Part shown: positions 18,251 to 27,469 of the stretch, in pieces
Layout of the letters: each line of letters begins with the position of its first letter
Numbering within the stretch: position 1 is the first letter of the stretch
From: Firm-13 sp964617375
GTDB lineage: Bacteria > Bacillota > Clostridia > Saccharofermentanales > Saccharofermentanaceae
DNA: 64,000 nt
Reading direction: 5' to 3'
Assembly (NCBI GenBank): GCA_964617375.1
Contig: CAZTXQ010000003.1
Span: 43,866 to 107,865 of the forward strand
Position numbers and translations under genes: made by a program
Notes under the pieces: model-generated
Databases searched by the model: none
Told to the model about the DNA's origin: nothing
What the model saw: only the letters and a program-made list of their open reading frames with translations

Positions 18251-18487
18251 ATGAAGTTATTGATATCCCGAATACTGGATCTTCTGAAAGACAGAAATGC
18301 CGGCCTGATCGGAGGAGCGGGCGGTTTTTTGCTTGCTGTTCTTCTGGTTGTGTTCGGGTTTTTGAAGACCCTTTTTATCGTGATTGTTACACTGGCCGGT
18401 TATCTGATCGGTGTTAAACTTTTTTCGGACAAGGAAAGACTTAAGAATTTTCTCGACAAAATAATTCCCCCCGGGAGGTTTAGATGA
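18251..18487 (+). CDS. DUF2273 small membrane protein
   Basis: A 78-residue protein with two membrane helices (about 18-36 and 39-56) and a basic C-terminus, the pattern of DUF2273. This family sits beside asp23 and amaP in many Gram-positives and is presumed part of the same membrane-associated stress complex. It overlaps nusB by 4 bases. Function unknown. Confidence 0.82.
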   Translation: MKLLISRILDLLKDRNAGLIGGAGGFLLAVLLVVFGFLKTLFIVIVTLAGYLIGVKLFSDKERLKNFLDKIIPPGRFR

Positions 18488-18888
18488 GTAGAAGAGAGGC
18501 GCGTGAATCCGCCTTCAAATTGTTGTATCAGATGGAGATGAGGAAGACAGAAACCAAGCCTCAGCGCGATCTGTTCCTGCAGGAATATCCGTTAAACGAA
18601 GCGGATGTCGCGTATTTTGACGAGCTTGTTGAAGGAGTATCTCTTCATGAGGCGGACCTTGATGCTGCGTATTCGCCGCTGTTGATCGGCTGGAAAACGG
18701 AACGCCTTCCCAGAGTGGATCTTGTCATTCTCCGGATCGCGGCCTTTGAAATTCTCATGAGAAAAGATGTGCCTGTCAGCGTATCCATCAGCGAAGCGGT
18801 CATTCTTGCCAAACGTTACAGTACGGAAGAAGCGAAAAGCTACATAAATGCCGTACTTGGTAAAATTGAACCGGGAGAAAAGGAATGA
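18484..18888 (+). CDS. nusB: Transcription antitermination factor NusB
   Basis: NusB with NusE binds boxA of rRNA leaders and promotes antitermination. The N-terminal SRREARESAFKLLYQMEM, central LPRVDLVILRIAAFEIL and C-terminal SVSISEAVILAKRYSTEEAKSYINAVLGKI are diagnostic of the all-helical family. 134 residues is usual. GGGAGG precedes ATG 18484, and it overlaps xseA by 4 bases. Confidence 0.95.
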   Translation: MSRREARESAFKLLYQMEMRKTETKPQRDLFLQEYPLNEADVAYFDELVEGVSLHEADLDAAYSPLLIGWKTERLPRVDLVILRIAAFEILMRKDVPVSVSISEAVILAKRYSTEEAKSYINAVLGKIEPGEKE

Positions 18889-20105
18889 ATACCGTCTATT
18901 CCGTTACGGATCTGAACCGCTACGCCGGGGAAGTTCTGTCGTCGGACCCCGTGCTCAGCAATGTCCGCGTCAGAGGCGAAATTTCGGGGCTCAAAAAATA
19001 TCCTTCGGGTCATATCTATTTTTCGTTAAAAGACAAAGAGTCACAGGTGAATTGTGTTGCGTTTCGCGGAAACGCCGCACATTTTTCATTTGTCCCGGAT
19101 AACGGGATGTCGGTCGTGATAACGGCGCGTGCGTCGCTCTATGACCGTGACGGCAGATTCCAGCTTGTCGTATATGATATGGAAAAAGACGGCATCGGCG
19201 ATTTGTTTGCCGCCTTTGAGAGACTGAAGCTCCGGCTCGGTGACGAGGGGCTTTTCGATCAGAGTCATAAGAAAAAAATACCGGTGCTTCCCAAAAGAAT
19301 CGGCGTCGTTACGTCGCCGAAAGGCGCCGTTATCCATGATATAATTCACGTATTATCGAGAAGGTTCCCGAATTTTGATCTCCTGATTTACCCTTCGGCC
19401 GTGCAGGGACAGACAGCGGCCGCGGAACTCAAAAAGGGAATAGAATGGATGAATACCGAACGGATCTGTGATGTCATGATCATAGCCCGAGGCGGCGGAT
19501 CGATGGAGGACCTCTGGTGCTTTAACGATGAGGCACTGGCAAGAGCGATCTATAAATCCGAGATCCCCGTAATATCCGCGGTAGGGCACGAAACCGATTT
19601 TACGATTTGCGATTTTGTTTCGGATCTTCGGGCTCCGACGCCGTCGGCAGCCGCCGAGCTTGTGATGCCGTTGAAACCCGAACTCGAGGAAAGAATTTCG
19701 CAGAGCCGCGACAGGCTGCGAAGAACACTTCTTCACGCGGTCGAAATCCGGCGGAACAGACTTATAGGTCTCTCGGGGACCCGCACCGTTTCGGCGGTGG
19801 AGAGAAAGCTTGAATCCTCCGGGCAAAGACTTGACAGCATTCATTCCGATCTCCTGAGAGTTTTAAAGAAGCGCGTGGAGAATTCCGGGCACAGACTTGA
19901 TAAGAGCATAATCAACCTCGATGCATTAAGCCCGTTAAAGGTACTGTCCAGAGGTTACAGTATTTCACAGGACGAAGAATCGGGTAAGATCCTGACATCG
20001 ATTCATGAGACCGGACCGGGGCACCACATTCATATACAGCTCGCCGACGGCCATGTACTGTGTACAGCCGACCGCACAATTGAGGGAGGATATTATGAAT
20101 CCTAA
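18885..20105 (+). CDS. xseA: Exodeoxyribonuclease VII large subunit
   Basis: XseA forms exonuclease VII with XseB and degrades single-stranded DNA from both ends. Residues 1-100 are the OB-fold domain (NVRVRGEISGLKKYPSGHIYFSLKD). The catalytic domain carries IGVVTSPKGAVIHDI, ARGGGSMEDLWCFNDE and SAVGHETDFTICDFVSDLRAPTPSAAAE, each a family signature. Coiled coils follow, and the C-terminal LSRGYSI is present. 406 residues is typical. It overlaps nusB and xseB. Confidence 0.96.
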   Translation: MNTVYSVTDLNRYAGEVLSSDPVLSNVRVRGEISGLKKYPSGHIYFSLKDKESQVNCVAFRGNAAHFSFVPDNGMSVVITARASLYDRDGRFQLVVYDMEKDGIGDLFAAFERLKLRLGDEGLFDQSHKKKIPVLPKRIGVVTSPKGAVIHDIIHVLSRRFPNFDLLIYPSAVQGQTAAAELKKGIEWMNTERICDVMIIARGGGSMEDLWCFNDEALARAIYKSEIPVISAVGHETDFTICDFVSDLRAPTPSAAAELVMPLKPELEERISQSRDRLRRTLLHAVEIRRNRLIGLSGTRTVSAVERKLESSGQRLDSIHSDLLRVLKKRVENSGHRLDKSIINLDALSPLKVLSRGYSISQDEESGKILTSIHETGPGHHIHIQLADGHVLCTADRTIEGGYYES

Positions 20106-20367
20106 AGAAGAAGCTATAACCCTTTCGTTCGAAGAAGCCATGAAAGAATTGGAATCGATTGTATCCAAGCTTGATTCCGGCGATTTTTCGCTGGAAGAAT
20201 CGATAACCCTTTTCCAGAAAGGTGTGGAATTGTCCAAGTATTGCAGCAGCCGTCTGGAACAAATTGAAAAGCGCGTCAGAATTCTTACGGATAGCAACGG
20301 ACGTATGGAGGAGTCGGATTTTACCGATCTTCCGGATGGTTCCAAAGCTCAGGGCAGTTTCTTATGA
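20095..20367 (+). CDS. xseB: Exodeoxyribonuclease VII small subunit
   Basis: A 90-residue helical protein with the XseB signature SFEEAMKELESIVSKLDSGDFSLEESITLFQKGVEL shown here in two helices, plus YCSSRLEQIEKRV. It starts at ATG 20095, inside the last 11 bases of xseA and behind GGGAGGA, and overlaps ispA by 4 bases, so subunit synthesis is tightly coupled. Confidence 0.95.
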   Translation: MNPKEEAITLSFEEAMKELESIVSKLDSGDFSLEESITLFQKGVELSKYCSSRLEQIEKRVRILTDSNGRMEESDFTDLPDGSKAQGSFL

Positions 20368-21275
20368 TGCCGCAGGTTTCTTTTGAAGACCGGCTGCGGG
20401 AGTATCAGGATCTTATCAATAAGAGTCTTCCTGCTGCATTTACCGGTTCCGACCGGGAGTCGGATCTTACGATCGAAGCGGCGCTTTACAGCCTTACCGC
20501 AGGCGGGAAGCGAATCCGTCCTGTTTTGATGCTGGCCGCCGCCGATATGCTTAAAGTACCTCGCGAAACGGTTATGCCTTATGCTATGGCGATCGAGATG
20601 ATTCACACATATTCGCTGATTCACGACGATCTTCCCTGCATGGATAACGACGATACAAGGCGCGGAATGCCGACCTGCCACGTCCGTTATACGGAGCCGA
20701 TCGCGCTTTTGGCCGGCGATGCCCTCCTGAACCGGGCGTATGAAGTCGTTCTGGAAGCAGCTTCCGACGGAGGCAGGAATCGAATGGAGGCCGCATCTTT
20801 TCTTGCCTCCATGGCGGGAGCAAGAGGAATGATCGGCGGGCAGACACTGGATATCTTATCCGAAGGAAAAATAATCCCGGAAGAACTTCTGAAGACGCTT
20901 CACCGCAAAAAGACCGGGTGTCTTTTAACCGCTCCGGTTATGATTCCCGTTATTCTTGCGGATGACGATGCGGACAAGGACTTTCTTTCGAAGAACATGA
21001 AGGATCTCTCCGCACATATCGGTCTTGCGTTCCAGATCAAAGACGACATTCTGGATGTGACATCGACAAGAGAAATGCTCGGGAAAAGTACGGGGAAAGA
21101 CGCGGCCGAGAATAAATCGACATTTGTTACCCTCTACGGCCTTACGAAAGCCGGAGAGCTTCTGGAAGAAGAGAGCAGTCTTGCTTTTGATGCCCTGTCA
21201 CGTATACGGCAAAAGGGATATGACACCGCATTTCTTGAAGATATGAACCGGTATCTTTTGAAACGCGAAAAATGA
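20364..21275 (+). CDS. ispA: Polyprenyl synthetase (farnesyl/geranyl diphosphate synthase)
   Basis: IspA condenses IPP with DMAPP and GPP to make farnesyl diphosphate, the precursor of undecaprenyl phosphate and quinones. The first aspartate-rich motif DDLPCMDNDD (about 91-100), GGKRIRP (about 49-55), and the second aspartate motif KDDILD near 228 are all intact. 303 residues is normal. It sits between xseB and dxs, 15 bases before the latter, as in many Firmicutes. Confidence 0.94.
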   Translation: MMPQVSFEDRLREYQDLINKSLPAAFTGSDRESDLTIEAALYSLTAGGKRIRPVLMLAAADMLKVPRETVMPYAMAIEMIHTYSLIHDDLPCMDNDDTRRGMPTCHVRYTEPIALLAGDALLNRAYEVVLEAASDGGRNRMEAASFLASMAGARGMIGGQTLDILSEGKIIPEELLKTLHRKKTGCLLTAPVMIPVILADDDADKDFLSKNMKDLSAHIGLAFQIKDDILDVTSTREMLGKSTGKDAAENKSTFVTLYGLTKAGELLEEESSLAFDALSRIRQKGYDTAFLEDMNRYLLKREK

Positions 21276-21290
21276 AACGGGGAACATCGG

Positions 21291-23162
21291 ATGAGCGATA
21301 TACTGGACAGACTTAAGGATCCTTCCGAGATAAAGAATTTGTCACAGAGTGAGATGACGGCTCTGGCGGCGGAGCTGCGCGGCGAAATTATCGATCGCGT
21401 GTCGCAAAACGGAGGGCATCTCGCGTCAAATCTGGGTGTGATTGAACTGACGATCGCACTTTTTGCCAAATTTAATTTCCGGGATGAGGACCAGATTGTC
21501 TGGGATGTCGGCCATCAAAGCTACGCCTACAAGATTCTGACCGGAAGAAGAGACCGTTTTCACACTTTGCGAAAATACGGCGGAATCGCGGGTTTCCCAA
21601 GGCGCTCGGAAAGCCCTTACGACTTTTTCGATACGGGCCACAGCAGCACATCGATTTCGGCGGCACTCGGACTCCTCCGGGCCAAGAAGCTTAAAGGAGA
21701 AAAGGGCCGCGTGATCGCGGTGATCGGTGACGGCGCCCTTACCGGCGGCATGGCCTATGAGGCACTGAACGATGCAGGACAGTTCAACGAAGATCTGATT
21801 ATTATTCTGAACGACAATCAGATGTCCATCGACAATAACGTCGGCGCGCTGTCCGGACATCTGGCCTCCATGCGGTCGTCTTCACGGTATATCCATATCA
21901 AAAAGGTAATGGAGAACATCTTGCTGAAAACGCCTCTGATCGGGAAACCGCTCGTGCGTTTTATGTCGTTTATCAAGGACTCGCTCCGATTGGCGATCCG
22001 GCGCAATCATCCTGTCATTTTCGAGGATCTGGGATTCCGCTATTACGGACCGATCGACGGCCATAATATACCGACCATGCTTCGTTTTCTGGAAACCGCC
22101 AGGGATTTGAAGGAACCGGTTCTTCTTCATGTTTGTACACAGAAGGGGAAGGGGTACGAGTATGCCGAAATCTCACCGTCGCAGTATCACAGCGTAGCAC
22201 CTTTCGAAATCGAGCTCGGCTGCGAGGATTGCTCGGTCAGCACATTTACCTCGGAGTTCGGGAAAAAGCTCCTGTCGCTCGCGGCGACGGAGCCGAATCT
22301 CGTTGCGGTATCTGCCGCGATGATGTCCAGTTCAGGCCTGGAGCCTTTTCAGACCCTTTATCCCGACCGCTTTTTTGACGTCGGGATTGCCGAAGAACAC
22401 GCGCTCACCATGTCGGCCGGTTTGGCGGCGAACGGACTCATTCCCGTTGTGGTCCTTTACTCGACTTTCCTTCAAAGAGGATATGATCAGCTCCTGCACG
22501 ATATCTGTCTTCAAAATCTGCATGTCGTGATTGCCGTGGACCGTGCGGGTATTGTCGGAGCAGACGGTGAAACACACCAGGGCCTTTATGACATGACCAT
22601 TCTTCTTACCATGCCCAATATCGAAATTCTTGCGCCGCGCGATTATGCGGAACTTGCTTATTTCCTTTATTATGCTGTCTGCGAAGCAAAGGGACCGGTT
22701 GCCGTACGATATCCGCGGGCTTCCGAGAGTAAGATCTTTGCCGGTTTTTCGCATATTCCCGTATCGAAAGCACAGGTTCTGAAAGACGGTTCGGATATTA
22801 CACTCCTTTCCTGCGGTTTTCTGGCGGTTGAAGTTTATGAAGCTGCCGAAATTCTTGAAAGGGACGGCATATCTGTTGAAGTGATTGATCTCCGGCGGGT
22901 TAAGCCGCTCGACGAAGAGAGGATTCTCGCTTCGGCCCGGAAAACCGGCCATGTTATTTGCTGTGAAGACGGAATGTACAATAACGGAGTCAGCGCCAGA
23001 GTCGCAGAGGTTCTCCTTAAGAACCGGGTTGAGACTTCGTTCTCTTCGGTCGGCGTAAATGACAGACCGGTTCCGGCCGGTACGCGTTCGCAGCTTCTCG
23101 AGAGGGAAGGAATGAATGCCGAATCCATCGTGAAGCTTAGTAAAGAGGTTCTCGCCCGATAA
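21291..23162 (+). CDS. dxs: 1-deoxy-D-xylulose-5-phosphate synthase
   Basis: DXS condenses pyruvate and glyceraldehyde 3-phosphate in a thiamine-diphosphate-dependent reaction, the first step of the MEP isoprenoid pathway. Features include SNLGVIELTIALF, VWDVGHQSYAYKILTGR with the catalytic-site His, GDGALTGGMAYEALN (thiamine-PP motif, about 146-160), DNQMSID, and in the transketolase pyrimidine domain FDVGIAEEHALTMSAG. 623 residues is normal. It ends a coupled block; nadK follows after a 141-base gap with its own promoter-like elements. Confidence 0.96.
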   Translation: MSDILDRLKDPSEIKNLSQSEMTALAAELRGEIIDRVSQNGGHLASNLGVIELTIALFAKFNFRDEDQIVWDVGHQSYAYKILTGRRDRFHTLRKYGGIAGFPRRSESPYDFFDTGHSSTSISAALGLLRAKKLKGEKGRVIAVIGDGALTGGMAYEALNDAGQFNEDLIIILNDNQMSIDNNVGALSGHLASMRSSSRYIHIKKVMENILLKTPLIGKPLVRFMSFIKDSLRLAIRRNHPVIFEDLGFRYYGPIDGHNIPTMLRFLETARDLKEPVLLHVCTQKGKGYEYAEISPSQYHSVAPFEIELGCEDCSVSTFTSEFGKKLLSLAATEPNLVAVSAAMMSSSGLEPFQTLYPDRFFDVGIAEEHALTMSAGLAANGLIPVVVLYSTFLQRGYDQLLHDICLQNLHVVIAVDRAGIVGADGETHQGLYDMTILLTMPNIEILAPRDYAELAYFLYYAVCEAKGPVAVRYPRASESKIFAGFSHIPVSKAQVLKDGSDITLLSCGFLAVEVYEAAEILERDGISVEVIDLRRVKPLDEERILASARKTGHVICCEDGMYNNGVSARVAEVLLKNRVETSFSSVGVNDRPVPAGTRSQLLEREGMNAESIVKLSKEVLAR

Positions 23163-23254
23163 AGGATAATCCTGACGGGATCAATTGGCGTTATTTTTCC
23201 TGGCTTCGCTTATATCATGATGAAGTTTCTGCAAAATGCATGTATAATCTTTTG

Positions 23255-23278
23255 TATAATATGCAAAAAATTGCATAT
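23255..23278 (+). promoter_or_regulatory. Perfect palindrome overlapping a -10 box upstream of nadK-argR-recN
   Basis: TATAAT at 23255-23260 runs into the perfect inverted repeat ATATGCAA-AAAA-TTGCATAT (23259-23278). A second TATAAT lies at 23243-23248. The 18-bp core has the size, AT-rich centre and TGCA-type ends of ARG boxes, and argR is the second gene downstream. ArgR autoregulation is therefore a reasonable but unproven reading. Confidence 0.5.
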
Positions 23279-23303
23279 ATTGGAAGATCTGAGGTAATGG
23301 GCG

Positions 23304-24179
23304 ATGAATTTCGGCATAATTTCGAATATAGACAAGGACAAGGATTATTCTTTTGCAAGGCATGCGGCGGCCGTTATACGGGCACACGGATCGGCGGCGA
23401 TCATTGATTCCGGTTATGACGGAACTTTACTCGGATCGGACCCGAACGTTACGAAGGCGCAGTATGACGAATGCGATCTTCTGTTCAGTATCGGAGGCGA
23501 CGGTTCTTTTCTTTCGGCCGTTCATAATCACTACGCGAAGGACATACCGATCATCGGCATCAACTTAGGGAGTATCGGATTTCTTACGGAGATTCACCCG
23601 GATCAGTTTGAAGATGCGCTTGACCGCATTCTGGCCGGACAATACACGATCGAGAACCGGATTCAGCTTGACGTGACGGTTAAGGATAAGGACGGACGCG
23701 AAAAGGGAAGCGGAGTATGCCTTAACGATGTTGTTATCGCACGCGGTTATCTCTTGCATCTTCTGACGGTCGATCTCCTGATCGACGGGGATTATGTCGA
23801 ACGGCTCTCGGGCGACGGCGTCATTCTTTCGACACCGACAGGATCGACAGCCTATTCGCTCGCGGCCGGCGGACCGATCATAAAGCCCGAACTGACCTGC
23901 TTTCTTGTGACACCGATTTGCCCGCACACGCTTCACAACAGAAGTTATGTCGTAAGCGAGGACAGTGTCGTTGAGATTCGTATGAAGGATTTCCATGAAC
24001 GCCCGCTACTGTCCGTTGACGGACGAAATGACATTGAGCTCGAACCGCTTGACAGCGTTTTTGTCAGCAAGTCGGATTATCCCATGAAGATTGCCAGAAT
24101 CGGTTACTCGAATTTCTACCAGACGATCCGTCAGAAGATACGCGCAAGGGGGAGTTTCTATGAAGATAGCCAAAAATGA
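23304..24179 (+). CDS. nadK: NAD kinase
   Basis: NadK phosphorylates NAD+ to NADP+. The catalytic GGDGSFL motif is near residues 63-69. GINLGSIGFLTE and the C-terminal GDGVILSTPTGSTAYSLAAGGPI are signatures of the family. 291 residues is typical. ATG 23304 is chosen by similarity of the N-terminus (MNFGIISN) to the family. The last 20 bases overlap argR. Confidence 0.95.
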   Translation: MNFGIISNIDKDKDYSFARHAAAVIRAHGSAAIIDSGYDGTLLGSDPNVTKAQYDECDLLFSIGGDGSFLSAVHNHYAKDIPIIGINLGSIGFLTEIHPDQFEDALDRILAGQYTIENRIQLDVTVKDKDGREKGSGVCLNDVVIARGYLLHLLTVDLLIDGDYVERLSGDGVILSTPTGSTAYSLAAGGPIIKPELTCFLVTPICPHTLHNRSYVVSEDSVVEIRMKDFHERPLLSVDGRNDIELEPLDSVFVSKSDYPMKIARIGYSNFYQTIRQKIRARGSFYEDSQK

Positions 24180-24636
24180 ACGCCAGGAGAGTATTCTGAA
24201 ACTGATACGTTCCAAGGATATCAGCACGCAGGAGGAGCTCGTCAGCGAACTGATTGCACAGGGACTCGTTATTACGCAGGCGACTGTGTCGCGCGACATC
24301 AAGGACCTCGGCATTATCAAGGTAACATCAGCGTCCGGAAGCTCAAAATACAGCGTTCTCGACAGAACGGGTGATATCGCGCCCGGACGTCTTCTATACG
24401 TGTTTTCGCAGTCGGTGATCAGCTGCGACTGTGCGATGCATCTTGTCGTGATCAGGACTCTCCCGGGTATGGCGGCCGGTGCCGCATCGGCCCTGGATTC
24501 GATTCATCTTCCGGGTATCGTCGGATCCATCGCCGGAGACGACACAGTATTTGTCGCGACCAAGAGTCCGGAAGAAGCCGTAGCGCTCGCGCAGACAATC
24601 CGTGACATGAATGCACGTCTTAATTCAGATATATAA
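24160..24636 (+). CDS. argR: Arginine repressor ArgR
   Basis: ArgR is a hexameric arginine-sensing regulator of arginine biosynthesis and catabolism. The winged-helix DNA-binding domain is residues 1-75, with RQESILKLIRSKDISTQEELV and the recognition part ITQATVSRDIKDLG. The C-terminal oligomerisation and arginine-binding domain ends in GDDTVFVATKS. 158 residues is typical. Start ATG 24160 follows AAGGGGGAG and lies inside nadK. recN follows after 11 bases, a conserved argR-recN pairing in Firmicutes. Confidence 0.95.
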   Translation: MKIAKNERQESILKLIRSKDISTQEELVSELIAQGLVITQATVSRDIKDLGIIKVTSASGSSKYSVLDRTGDIAPGRLLYVFSQSVISCDCAMHLVVIRTLPGMAAGAASALDSIHLPGIVGSIAGDDTVFVATKSPEEAVALAQTIRDMNARLNSDI

Positions 24637-24647
24637 GGAAGTACCAT

Positions 24648-26369
24648 ATGCTGATACGAATGGACATTACCAATTTTGCTTTAATTGATAATGCTGTTTT
24701 TGAACCGCGAAAAGGATTTACGATTATCACAGGTGAGACGGGTGCCGGAAAATCGCTTCTGATCGACGCGATCGACTGCCTTAGGGGCAGCCGCGCCGGT
24801 AAGGATACCGTTCGCACCGGATGCAAGAAGGCTCAGATCGAAGCCATGTTTGACGGTGTGTCGCATCTAATAGAGAACCGCGAGCTCGAAGAATACGGTG
24901 TTCCTCCCGAAGACGATGATATGCTCCTGATCTCGCGTGAAATAACGGCGGACGGCAAATCGACGGCACGGATAAACGGGAAGATGGTACCGCTTTCGGT
25001 CCTTAAGGAATTCGGATCAAGGCTTGTCGACATTCATGGTCAGAACGACCAGCAGGCTATTTTTTCGCCGGCGATGCACATCGAACTGCTCGATCGGTTC
25101 GGGGGCGTGGCGGTAACGGATAAAGTAACCGAATACGCGTCCGCACTGACAGAGTATCGCACCTGCATTGAGGAGATCCGGAAGCTGGGAATGGATCCGG
25201 CGGCCAGAAAACGCCGTGAGGATCTTCTTTTATATCAGATATCCGAACTGCAGGAGGCTGCTTTTCGGGTAGGTGAAGAAGAAGAACTGCTTCAAAAGAA
25301 GAAGCTTCTCTCATCCGGAGAAAAGATCCGGGAAGGCTTATCGGAATGCTGTGCGATCCTGAAGAGCGAGGATGAAGGATCGGTTCCCATGCAGCTGTCG
25401 GCTGTCGAAGCGCTTCTTGCCAATATTGTCAAACTTGAGCCGGAGTTAAAAGATTCGCTTGATCAACTGAGGCAGGCGATTCAGGCGATTGAAGGAACCG
25501 GAGATGTTTTGGACGCATATCTCGACCGCGCCGAACAGCCTCAGGCTTCACTTGCCGATATTGAGGCGCGACTCGATCAACTCTTCCGCTTCAAGGTAAA
25601 ATACGGGTCGACCATACCGGATATGCTTCGCTTTCTGGACAATGCGCGTGCAGAAGCCGACGAATTGAGCGGAGGCGAGAAACGCCTGGAACAGCTGCAC
25701 CGGGAGCGTCTCGTGCTCGAAAAGATTCTCATGGAGAAAGCGGATGCCGTTCATAACGCGCGCAAGATAGCTTCTCTCGAGCTGTCGCGCAGCATCATTG
25801 CCGAACTTTCGGATCTTGGAATGGAAGGCGCCGTATTCTCGGTAGCCTTCTCCCAGCGGCCCCGTGACCGCTTCTTTACGAGAAACGGCTACGATGATGT
25901 CGCATTCATGATGTCGGCGAATCCCGGGGAACCGGAGAAGCCGCTCTCAAAAATAGCGTCCGGCGGCGAGGCGTCCCGGATCATGCTCGCGATCAAGACG
26001 ATTCTTGCGTCGGCCGATTCGACTCCGACGCTGGTTTTTGACGAAATCGATTCCGGTATTTCGGGAAGAACAGCGACCATTGTCGCACAGAAATTGAGGC
26101 GCCTGTCGGAAAGTCATCAGGTTTTTTGCGTCACACATATGGCCCAGATTTCGGCGGCCGCCGACCGTCATTATATTATCGAAAAAGAGACGAAGGACTT
26201 AAGAACCCATACGTTGATCCGGAGTCTTGAGAAGAAGGAGCGCGAGGAAGAAGTCGCAAGACTTTTGTCCGGCGATCGTTACGACAGAACATCTCTGGAT
26301 CTCGCGGCGCGTCTGATTGCGGGGCGAAGCGGGGAGTTTCTGGCTTCGGATCTGGAGGATAACGCCTGA
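24648..26369 (+). CDS. recN: DNA repair protein RecN
   Basis: RecN is an SMC-like ATPase acting early in double-strand-break repair. The Walker A motif TGETGAGKSLLIDAI is at residues 27-41, the coiled-coil arms span about 150-370, the ABC signature SKIASGGEASRIMLAIK is near 434-450, and Walker B LVFDEIDSGISG near 463-474. 573 residues is normal. It ends the nadK-argR-recN unit and converges on the rluA-type gene with a 1-base gap; no clear terminator lies between them. Confidence 0.96.
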   Translation: MLIRMDITNFALIDNAVFEPRKGFTIITGETGAGKSLLIDAIDCLRGSRAGKDTVRTGCKKAQIEAMFDGVSHLIENRELEEYGVPPEDDDMLLISREITADGKSTARINGKMVPLSVLKEFGSRLVDIHGQNDQQAIFSPAMHIELLDRFGGVAVTDKVTEYASALTEYRTCIEEIRKLGMDPAARKRREDLLLYQISELQEAAFRVGEEEELLQKKKLLSSGEKIREGLSECCAILKSEDEGSVPMQLSAVEALLANIVKLEPELKDSLDQLRQAIQAIEGTGDVLDAYLDRAEQPQASLADIEARLDQLFRFKVKYGSTIPDMLRFLDNARAEADELSGGEKRLEQLHRERLVLEKILMEKADAVHNARKIASLELSRSIIAELSDLGMEGAVFSVAFSQRPRDRFFTRNGYDDVAFMMSANPGEPEKPLSKIASGGEASRIMLAIKTILASADSTPTLVFDEIDSGISGRTATIVAQKLRRLSESHQVFCVTHMAQISAAADRHYIIEKETKDLRTHTLIRSLEKKEREEEVARLLSGDRYDRTSLDLAARLIAGRSGEFLASDLEDNA

Positions 26370-26370
26370 T

Positions 26371-27276
26371 TTACTCTGTCAGTATTTTCATATCTTCCGG
26401 AAGATCGCATACAAACTGCATTTTTTCGTGAGAAATCGGATGAATAAAGCTTAAGGAACTGGCATGCAGCGCCTGTCTCGGGATGAGAGCGTCCATGCCG
26501 GCGGACGGCATTTCCGGCGCCGGAAAATCAGAGGAAAAGGGCCCGTAGAGGCCGTCTCCGACGATCGGATGACCAAGAGATCTCGCGTGTACGCGGATTT
26601 GATGGCATCGTCCCGTTTCCAGAATAAACCGGACGAGGGATATGCCTTTATCTTCATAATACCGTTCGGTGTAATAGTGCGTTACCGACGGGTAACCGTC
26701 CTCCCGGATGATCCGGATCATAATGGAATCCGGTGCGCGGCCGATCGGAGCGTCGATCGTTCCGTCCGACGGTTCAAATGCGCCGTGAACAATTCCCAGA
26801 TACTCCTTATGCATCGGGGCGTCCGAAATGACATGGTGAGCGAAGCCGTTTTTCGCGATGACGATGAGGCCAGAGGTTTCGCGGTCGAGCCGCATAACCG
26901 GGTGCAGGCGCTGGGTGGAGAGACGCTGGATCAGAGAGTCATCCATATGCTGCCAGGACGGGTGAGTGACCAGACCGGCCGGCTTATTGCATACAATCAG
27001 CCAATCATCCTCGTACAGCACGGGAACTTCGCATTCGGGACGGATTACGGCGGGTTCGAGGTCGTCTTCGTAAACCGCTTCAATCAGGTCGCCTTCCCGA
27101 ACGGGATCTTTCATGCGTGCGTGCACTCCATTCACCAGGAGATCGCCGTACAGGCGGATTCTCTTGAGCATCAGGCGCGACATGTTCATTCGTTCGGTTA
27201 AAATTTCATGGGCCGGTTTCCCGTTTTCGCCCGGATGTACCGTTAGTGTAAGATGCATTTTTACTTCCGTTCGCAT
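26371..27276 (-). CDS. RluA-family pseudouridine synthase
   Basis: This enzyme isomerises uridine to pseudouridine in rRNA or tRNA. An S4-like N-terminal domain (ERMNMSRLMLKRIRLYGDLLVNG) precedes the catalytic domain with HPVMRLDRETSGLIVIAKN, which includes the catalytic Asp, and RFILETGRCHQIRVHARSLGHP. At 301 residues it belongs to the RluD/YjbO group; the target site is not visible. Start may be Met 27276 or Met 27258. A second member of the family lies at 34859. Confidence 0.9.
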   Translation of the reverse strand: MRTEVKMHLTLTVHPGENGKPAHEILTERMNMSRLMLKRIRLYGDLLVNGVHARMKDPVREGDLIEAVYEDDLEPAVIRPECEVPVLYEDDWLIVCNKPAGLVTHPSWQHMDDSLIQRLSTQRLHPVMRLDRETSGLIVIAKNGFAHHVISDAPMHKEYLGIVHGAFEPSDGTIDAPIGRAPDSIMIRIIREDGYPSVTHYYTERYYEDKGISLVRFILETGRCHQIRVHARSLGHPIVGDGLYGPFSSDFPAPEMPSAGMDALIPRQALHASSLSFIHPISHEKMQFVCDLPEDMKILTE

Positions 27277-27366
27277 ACGTTTCGGTTGGATTGTAAAAGC
27301 ATTATACCGTAGGAATCCCGGTTTGGAAAATTAAGTTGAATCGGCTTTCCCTGCAGCGGTGCTGTT

Positions 27367-27395
27367 TATAATTTGCATAAAAATTATCGCAAATT
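27367..27395 (+). promoter_or_regulatory. Inverted repeat overlapping the hydrogenase promoter
   Basis: A TATAAT -10 candidate (27367-27372) overlaps a perfect 7-bp inverted repeat AATTTGC (27370-27376) and GCAAATT (27389-27395) with a 12-base AT-rich spacer, about 75 bases before hydC. It is a candidate operator. It does not match the Rex consensus, and the -35 is unclear. Confidence 0.4.
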
Positions 27396-27469
27396 GTGAG
27401 AATTTTTCCATATCTAATTGAGGATACGATTTTTTCATGATATCTTAAGCTGTGGGAGGTGAGTCAACA

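Noticed and set aside
21276..21290. OLE RNA, often found near ispA/dxs
   Set aside because: Only 15 bases separate ispA and dxs, so no large RNA can be there.
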